From positions 1-58,541 of the forward strand of contig JBGAWK010000010.1 of the NCBI GenBank assembly GCA_044227665.1: DNA of 58,541 bases, read 5' to 3'. The notes under the pieces were generated by a model, which made no database searches, was not told where the DNA came from, and saw only the letters and a list, made by a program, of their open reading frames with translations. Each line of letters opens with the position of its first letter. Position 1 is the stretch's first letter. The stretch comes from JBGAWK01 sp044227665 (lineage in GTDB: Bacteria > Bacteroidota > Bacteroidia > Chitinophagales > JADIYW01). Position numbers and translations under genes: made by a program. Positions 52,346 to 58,541 of the stretch are shown here, in pieces.

Positions 52346-55300
52346 TTAGCCCCCTAATAAATCTTTTAGCTCGTCTTCCAACAACTTGGAAATATCCTCA
52401 TCCGCAATTTCATCAGTATTAGGGATAGGAGTATTTTGCAATATATTAGTAATAGTTTTTACAGTATTCGCTTGCTCCACCACTGCGAGAGTAGTTTCGG
52501 AAGCACCGATTTTATCCGCAAGGAATCCGGCATACTCTTTTATCGTACTATATGTCCAAAAAGAAGTTACAGAGATGGGAAACTCACATACCGCCTCCAA
52601 CTTATTTTTGAGTTGTATGGACATCAATGAGTCTATACCAAGAGATTTAAAATTGGTCTTAGAGGCAATCTTATCTGGCGATAATTTTACTACAGATCCT
52701 ACATTGGACTTTATAGTATCTTCTATAGCCGTAATCATCTCTTGTCTGTCAGAGATAGAGAGCATTTGTTGCTTCCAAGAGAGCACTTGACCTTCTCCAA
52801 CATTCTCATCCCGATTTATCCCCATCATAGTAAAGAAAGGATTTTGGGCCGCCGCCCTATAGCTGCTTTGCCATTTCTTCAGATTAAAATGGAATGCCCC
52901 TACAACTGGCTTACCGCTCGATAATGCCTCAGTAAGTATTGTTATGCAATCTTCAGGATTGAGTGGAGATACACCTTCTTCCAAAAGTCTGTCGGCTCTA
53001 TTGTCGGCAGAGGCTGCGAGACCTACAGATGATACTGTGCCTAAATTGATAGACAGCGCCGGAAGCCCTTTAGAATGTCTATATCTTGCCAAACCATCGA
53101 GATAGGCATTGGCAGCAGCATAAGAGGACTGCCCAGGCGAGCCAAAGAGCAATGCTGATGAACTCATAAGCACAAAGAAATCCAATGCAATATGTTGTGT
53201 TGCCAAATGCAGATTTTCTGCTCCCTTCACCTTAGGCGATAAGGTATTGTAATATTTTTGGTCATCAAAATTTACTATAGAGGCATCATCCAATATACCC
53301 GCCAAATGTATTACCCCTCTGAGGGGTCGCTCTTTATATATAGAATGTACTGCTTGGTTCACCTTTTGTGCATCAGCTACATCCATTTGTAATACACTTA
53401 CAACTATTCCTTGCTCTATATACCTATCTATTACCTGCTGCGCCCAAGGCTGAGGCTTGCTGCGTCCTGTAAGGAAAATGTGTCTTGCACCCTTTTCTAC
53501 CAACCATTGCATATAGGTAATGCCTATACCTCCATAGCCACCCGTAATCATGTAGGCCGCTTCTGCATCTATGGCAACCTTTCCATAATTTTTTAGTACA
53601 TCTACCTTCCTATCTTCTATATCTACCACTACTTTGCCTATCACCTTTGCCGTTGCCATAGTAGCAAAAGCCTTCTGTATATCATTTAGGTCAAAGCGCA
53701 TATTTGGCAAGGGCTTATATTCTCTTTTTTGGACATGGACTACAATTTCTTGCAAAAGCTTATATATCCATTGCGGCTTCTCGAATAGTATCTTCTCAAA
53801 ATCTACCATGTGATAGCTCAGTCCTTTTTGGAATATCTCCAATCCTAACTTTGTATTCTCATAGACATCTTTTTTGCCTATTTCTATAAATCTTCCAAAG
53901 TCCCGCAAGAGGCGCATAGATAGCCACATCTGGTCTCCAGTAAGTGAATTTAATACCACATCTATACCTTCATGGTGGGTGTCATGAAGTATCTTATCAT
54001 AAAAGTCAGTATCCCGAGAGTTATAGACATGGATTATTCCCAAAGTATTTTTCAGATATGCTCTTTTTTCCTCGCTACCTGCGGTAGCAAAGATTTCCGC
54101 TCCTGCCGCCTTTGCTATATATATTGCCGCCATTCCCACACCTCCTGTAGCAGCATGAATCAGCACCCGACTCCCCTCGCTGAGGCGACCCAAGGTGATA
54201 AGACTATAATAGGCGGTAAGGTAGGCTACGGGCATCGTAGATGCCTCCTGCAAAGATATTTGACTTGGTATAGAAATTACTGAACCCTCGTGCGTATGTA
54301 CATAAGATGCCATGGTGTGATAGCCCATACCCATTACGCTATCTCCTACCTGATGTAGTGTTACCGCCTTACCTATGGCTACTATGGTGCCACAAAGTTC
54401 TATACCTAATGTGGCAAAGCCACCCACCTTGCCAGGATATATGCCTAGGGCAGACATTAAGTTCATAAAGTTGACACCTACACTATTGACCCTAATACAC
54501 AATTCATTGTCTCCAAGATGTGGTAGATATTTTTCAGCAATCCTAATATTCTCTAGCATACCCGGCAGAGTTACTGCCTCATACACCTTGCTGTCCGACA
54601 TACTAAAGGCATCTGAAGTCGGTAGTATTGGAATCCTATTAAGACGTGCAGCATAATAGCCATCTTCACGAATCTGTAATTCATTTTCTAAAGTATTGGA
54701 AATGAGGTATCGAAAAGTTTTTCCTACGTCACCATTAGTGTCTATGAGTGTGGGTATAAACTCAGGATGTTCATTGCACAACACCCTATGAAATCCTACG
54801 AGCATCGGTTGCTTTGTAAGTTTAGATGTGCTGTAAATATCCTGAGAGAGTATATATATACGTGGCGACTCCTGATTTTCGACAAAATATTTTAATAGCT
54901 TAGCAATCTCAGGTATATCATTTTCAGCGTCTTCCGAGACATAGACAATTATATTTTCTGTTAGAGAAGACAACTCTATAATCTCTACTGCCTTAGAGTT
55001 TGCCATATTAGCAATGGACTTGGCAAAGTCCGAATTGCCTATAACCTTTATTGTATCGTCCGATGACGATTCAGAAATATGTATATTTATATTCTCAAAA
55101 ACTACGTCAAAATATATATTATCTAAATTTCTGGTTACAGATTTTTCTAATCTATCAAAAACAACTCCTGATAATTCAGCTATTTTTTGATTGGCACTAT
55201 CATAAATTGCCATGTCCGCTGTAATACTGTCATGCGACTCAGAGATAACCTTGCAAAGGCAACTTATCGCCCCACTTACAGCAACTCCTTCCATAGAATA

Positions 55301-58300
55301 GTGACCTATAGCGACTGGAACGAAAGTAGAAGATTGTGGATGCCCATAAATTTCTGAGAGTAACACCTGTAAGCATCCATCCAATAGCGTAGGATGAAAT
55401 ATATACTTATGAAGGGTATTAGCAATCTGAGGGTTTACATTGATTTTTGCCAAAATTATATTCTCAGCAGTAGCAATTTCTTCCACTACACAAAAAGTGT
55501 GGCTATAAGGTAGTCCTAATGATTTGGTCTGCTGATAATGATATTCTTTGGTTATGATATTATTACAAATTTTTCTAGCTACATCCAATGGAAGTATCTC
55601 ATCCTTGGAGTGCTGCATTAATCCTAATGAGATAAATGCAGATGCTGCTGTGAGCCATATATTCTCTTGGCTCTTCCATTGTAAAAGCGTACAAGTATAT
55701 TGATTGCCTATATTTTTTGTCAGAACTACTTTTATCCTCACCCCACTTTCGGGTATCAGAATAGCACTATGAAGTTGTAGATTATTTACTGAAAAAATTT
55801 CTTTGGCAAAGGCTTCTTTTGCCGCAGCATACATCATCTCTAAATATGCGGCGGCGGGAAAGGTTACGGCATCATTTATTTTATGATCTTCAAAATATTT
55901 AAAATTTTGAAGGGTAATATCTGTTTGCCAAATGTAAGATTCGTGTTCTGCATACAAAAACTGCTGTAATAGAGGATGTGCTGCCGTGCCGTCATTTTTT
56001 TTGCGCAATCCCAATGTTGTATTCACCGCTGGATCTACCCAATGTCTCTCTCGTTGCCAAGGATAAGTAGGCATGGTGACTCGTGTATAGTCATTACGAT
56101 ATAATTTACGCCAATCTACAAAAACGCCTTGTGCAAAAGCCTGAGATAGAGCTACCATTAGGCTATGTAGTTCAGGCTTCTCTCGTAATAGTGTAGCAGT
56201 TGCAGATCCTTCAATTTTTGAAAATTCTATATTCTCCTGAATAGCTTGGAGCAATACGGGATGAGGGCTACATTCTATAAAATGAGCGCGATTATCCTGT
56301 ATTAGGTGCTGCACAGTAGTGCCAAATTGCACGCTATTTCTGAGGTTTTTCAGCCAATAATATGCTCCTACTTCTTCTGAACCAATCTCCTTACCCACTA
56401 CTGTAGAATAAAAATGTACTGTCTGCAAAGAAGGTTCTATATTTCGGACAGCTTCATAAAGTTCGTCTTGTAAGGCGTCCATGTGTGGACTATGCGAAGC
56501 AACATCTACTTTTACTTTGCGACAAAATATTCCTTTTGCATCCAATATTTGTTGTAAAGTATCTATAGCCTCTACATCCCCAGATATCACTGTAGCCGAT
56601 GGGCTATTATTTACGCCTATGCTCAACTGATTTTCTTTAGGAGAAATATAGCTTAAAGCTTCTTCCTGCGTAATTGCCGCATACAGCATGGCACCTTTTC
56701 CTGAAGTGCGCTTCATCAATAGGCTACGGGTACAGATGATATTTGCGGCAGCATCCAAGTTGATAATTCCGGCTACATAAGCAGAAGCTACCTCACCCAT
56801 GGAGTGACCGACAACAGCTTGAGGAACAACACCTTTGTCTATCAACCATTCCGCTACTGCAATTTCTATAGCGATAATTGCAGGCTGTATAATATCTATA
56901 GATAGTAGTTTGTCATTTTTGTCAAAAAGCACATCTGTAAGATTCCAAGATACATATTTGGAATAGGCCTCAGCACATTTGTCTATACTTGCTCTGAATC
57001 CACTATCCTTAAAATAGAGTTCTGCGCCCATCCCCGCCCATTGTGAGCCCTGTCCGGGAAATACAAATGTGATTCCACTTCTCTCCGTGGCAGTACCATA
57101 GACAATATTTTCGTCAAGGTTTCTGACTTTTGCTGAAGTCAAGCGCTCTAGCAATTGTTGTCTATTCTCAAAAACAATAGCAACACGATATTTAAGTTCA
57201 GATTTACGACAAGCTATATTTTTTACGTAGTTAAATACGTCTGCATCTGATGAAAGGCGACCTGTTTCCTCTATATACTTTATAATATATTGGGTGAGGG
57301 CTTCTTCAGAAGCCGCAGAGATGGGCAATATATATAAGGGTAAACTATACTTTTGCGTAGCTCTACTTTCTTTTGGAGCTTCTTGCAACAATACATGCGC
57401 ATTGGTACCCGTAATGCCGAAAGCATTCACTCCTGCCATCAATGTCTTATCAGGTTGTGGCCAAAGTGAATTTTCTGTAGGTATAGAAAGTAAGAGTTCT
57501 GACCACGGCACCTTAGTATTCTTAGGCATATCGGCATAGAGATTTCCGGGAATCATGCGATAGTGCATCGCCATCAGACATTTAATCATGCCAGTAAAAC
57601 CTGCTACAGCTTCTGTATGACCAAAAATGGTCTTAGCAGACCCCACAAAGTATTTTTGCTCTGGAGTTCTTCCAGCTTCTAAAGCGGCGGGAATAGAGGA
57701 TAACTCTATAGGGTCTCCGGCATTTGTTCCTGTGCCATGTGCTTCTACGTATTGAATATCTCTATTGTCAATATTGGCTTTTGCTAGGGCTTGACGTATC
57801 AAAGCAGCCTGGGTAACAGCACTTGGAGCAAGCATATATTTATCGGACTGACCATCATTATTGCAGGCTGTGGCCGGAATGATGGCATATATATGATTTC
57901 CATCTCTTTGAGCATCGGACAATCGCTTGAGCATGACAGCTGCACTGCCTTCACACCGCACGTATCCCTTGGCATCTTCAGCCCCAAATCTACATCTGCC
58001 ATAGTCAGATAGAAGACTAGACCGAGAATAACATATAGAGATATAAGGGTCTAACAGTACATTTGCTGCCGTACATATTGCAGCATTACATTCATGATTC
58101 TGAAGGCTCTGTACTGCTAGATGTGTGGCGACGAGAGATGTAGAGCAGGCAGTATCTACCGTAATAGAGGGGCCTTGTAAATTATAAAAGAATGACACAC
58201 GGCCTGATGCTGCATATCTACCGCTTCCGGTAGTAGAATACACATCATGTTCAGAATTAGAGTTTTCGAGTACGTGCTCAAAGTCGCTTACCCACATACC

Positions 58301-58541
58301 AGCAAATACGCCAGTAAGGCTACCCCAGAGATCTTCCATTTTCACTCCCGCATCCTCCATAGCCTGAAAGGCAACCTCTAATATAAGGCGTTGATGAGGA
58401 TCTAACTTTTCTGCTTCGCGTGGTGAAATATTAAAAAAATCAGCATCGAAATTTTCTACATTTTCTATCCAAGCGCCTTGATTGGTTACAATTCTGCCTT
58501 CACTCCTATTTATATCTACAAGTTCATCTATATTTTGAAAT
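52346..58541 (-). CDS. Single-module reducing type I polyketide synthase (5' end outside window)
   Basis: The frame stays open to the window edge, giving 2064 residues, and the N-terminus of the KS lies beyond. An internal ATG at 58360 is inside the KS and is not the start. Order and approximate positions: KS (58541-57360; DTACSTS Cys, EAHGTGT His, KTIFGHTEAVAG His), AT (57070-56220; GHSMGE Ser, VASHS), DH (55980-55200; DHKINDAVTFP and LLDGCLQ), structural KR half (55100-54600), ER (54590-53610; HAATGGVGMAA), KR (53560-52980; GGYGGIG, LDD suggesting B-type, SSYAAANAY), ACP (52730-52510; GIDSLMS). In DH the usual HxxxG is HxxxD. A fully reducing set makes saturated chains. The layout recalls mycocerosic-acid-type iterative synthases. 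The product is unknown; an exporter gene lies downstream. Confidence 0.92.
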   Translation of the reverse strand, partial: FQNIDELVDINRSEGRIVTNQGAWIENVENFDADFFNISPREAEKLDPHQRLILEVAFQAMEDAGVKMEDLWGSLTGVFAGMWVSDFEHVLENSNSEHDVYSTTGSGRYAASGRVSFFYNLQGPSITVDTACSTSLVATHLAVQSLQNHECNAAICTAANVLLDPYISICYSRSSLLSDYGRCRFGAEDAKGYVRCEGSAAVMLKRLSDAQRDGNHIYAIIPATACNNDGQSDKYMLAPSAVTQAALIRQALAKANIDNRDIQYVEAHGTGTNAGDPIELSSIPAALEAGRTPEQKYFVGSAKTIFGHTEAVAGFTGMIKCLMAMHYRMIPGNLYADMPKNTKVPWSELLLSIPTENSLWPQPDKTLMAGVNAFGITGTNAHVLLQEAPKESRATQKYSLPLYILPISAASEEALTQYIIKYIEETGRLSSDADVFNYVKNIACRKSELKYRVAIVFENRQQLLERLTSAKVRNLDENIVYGTATERSGITFVFPGQGSQWAGMGAELYFKDSGFRASIDKCAEAYSKYVSWNLTDVLFDKNDKLLSIDIIQPAIIAIEIAVAEWLIDKGVVPQAVVGHSMGEVASAYVAGIINLDAAANIICTRSLLMKRTSGKGAMLYAAITQEEALSYISPKENQLSIGVNNSPSATVISGDVEAIDTLQQILDAKGIFCRKVKVDVASHSPHMDALQDELYEAVRNIEPSLQTVHFYSTVVGKEIGSEEVGAYYWLKNLRNSVQFGTTVQHLIQDNRAHFIECSPHPVLLQAIQENIEFSKIEGSATATLLREKPELHSLMVALSQAFAQGVFVDWRKLYRNDYTRVTMPTYPWQRERHWVDPAVNTTLGLRKKNDGTAAHPLLQQFLYAEHESYIWQTDITLQNFKYFEDHKINDAVTFPAAAYLEMMYAAAKEAFAKEIFSVNNLQLHSAILIPESGVRIKVVLTKNIGNQYTCTLLQWKSQENIWLTAASAFISLGLMQHSKDEILPLDVARKICNNIITKEYHYQQTKSLGLPYSHTFCVVEEIATAENIILAKINVNPQIANTLHKYIFHPTLLDGCLQVLLSEIYGHPQSSTFVPVAIGHYSMEGVAVSGAISCLCKVISESHDSITADMAIYDSANQKIAELSGVVFDRLEKSVTRNLDNIYFDVVFENINIHISESSSDDTIKVIGNSDFAKSIANMANSKAVEIIELSSLTENIIVYVSEDAENDIPEIAKLLKYFVENQESPRIYILSQDIYSTSKLTKQPMLVGFHRVLCNEHPEFIPTLIDTNGDVGKTFRYLISNTLENELQIREDGYYAARLNRIPILPTSDAFSMSDSKVYEAVTLPGMLENIRIAEKYLPHLGDNELCIRVNSVGVNFMNLMSALGIYPGKVGGFATLGIELCGTIVAIGKAVTLHQVGDSVMGMGYHTMASYVHTHEGSVISIPSQISLQEASTMPVAYLTAYYSLITLGRLSEGSRVLIHAATGGVGMAAIYIAKAAGAEIFATAGSEEKRAYLKNTLGIIHVYNSRDTDFYDKILHDTHHEGIDVVLNSLTGDQMWLSMRLLRDFGRFIEIGKKDVYENTKLGLEIFQKGLSYHMVDFEKILFEKPQWIYKLLQEIVVHVQKREYKPLPNMRFDLNDIQKAFATMATAKVIGKVVVDIEDRKVDVLKNYGKVAIDAEAAYMITGGYGGIGITYMQWLVEKGARHIFLTGRSKPQPWAQQVIDRYIEQGIVVSVLQMDVADAQKVNQAVHSIYKERPLRGVIHLAGILDDASIVNFDDQKYYNTLSPKVKGAENLHLATQHIALDFFVLMSSSALLFGSPGQSSYAAANAYLDGLARYRHSKGLPALSINLGTVSSVGLAASADNRADRLLEEGVSPLNPEDCITILTEALSSGKPVVGAFHFNLKKWQSSYRAAAQNPFFTMMGINRDENVGEGQVLSWKQQMLSISDRQEMITAIEDTIKSNVGSVVKLSPDKIASKTNFKSLGIDSLMSIQLKNKLEAVCEFPISVTSFWTYSTIKEYAGFLADKIGASETTLAVVEQANTVKTITNILQNTPIPNTDEIADEDISKLLEDELKDLLGG

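Noticed and set aside
1..58541. CRISPR arrays, insertion sequences or phage genes
   Set aside because: No regularly spaced repeats, transposase or phage structural proteins were seen anywhere in the window.

Overview
The window looks like a chromosomal segment of a Bacteroidota bacterium, probably of the Chitinophagales/Sphingobacteriales type. Supporting signs are a type IX secretion (T9SS) C-terminal tail, a FISUMP-domain surface protein, an ExbB-ExbD-ExbD-TonB operon, a RemB/Wzi-like barrel protein, Bacteroidota promoters (TTTG, about 20 bases, TAnnTTTG) and few Shine-Dalgarno sites. No species can be named from the sequence alone.

Layout. 0-3.9 kb: surface and secreted proteins (T9SS tail fragment, FISUMP protein, TlpA-like thioredoxin) ending in a strong terminator. 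4.0-8.1 kb: an AT-rich island with a DpnII/MboI-like GATC restriction-modification system (Dam-type methylase, DpnII-like nuclease, unknown 184-residue protein, divergent controller protein, 84-residue protein, DpnA-like methylase). It contains a decayed 5' fragment of a second DpnA-like gene, so the island looks like a composite of two systems. 8.3-10.9 kb: TetR-TolC pair, then rnpA and rpmH. 11-13.9 kb: operon of sulfotransferase, glycosyltransferase and sugar epimerase. 14-21.3 kb: housekeeping and membrane genes (alpha/beta hydrolase, CBS, TerC, one-POTRA barrel protein, NAD kinase, gamma carbonic anhydrase, DoxX). 22.5-25.4 kb: ExbB/ExbD/ExbD/TonB, closed by a terminator. 25.5-26.9 kb: a sodium:solute symporter split by a one-base frameshift. 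26.9-29.1 kb: tRNA-Leu(UAG), tig, clpP. 29.1-31.2 kb: gmd-fcl for GDP-L-fucose. 31.3-38.1 kb: purN, prfA, amidohydrolase, dprA, RemB-like, DUF4442. 38.4-43.2 kb: yidD, then a tight S41 protease-TauE-TsaB-CobA-SirC operon. 43.3-49.8 kb: oxidoreductase, Wzx-like flippase, sigma factor, uvrA. 49.8-58.5 kb: MsbA-like ABC transporter, truA and a large single-module reducing type I polyketide synthase that runs off the window edge.

How the genes fit together. Several blocks serve the cell surface: GDP-fucose synthesis, the sulfotransferase/glycosyltransferase/epimerase operon, the Wzx flippase, and TonB energisation. CobA and SirC make sirohydrochlorin or siroheme for sulfite reduction, beside a TauE/SafE anion exporter. 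The polyketide synthase lies directly upstream of truA and an MsbA-like exporter on the same strand, which suggests (but does not prove) a lipid-like product that is flipped or exported.

Most notable items: the chimeric restriction-modification island with two unknown small proteins; the rnpA reading frame that has its conserved N-terminus but no ATG/GTG/TTG start; the frameshifted symporter; the lone fully reducing polyketide synthase; and a fully paired 30-bp palindrome nested in a longer inverted repeat just before the island.
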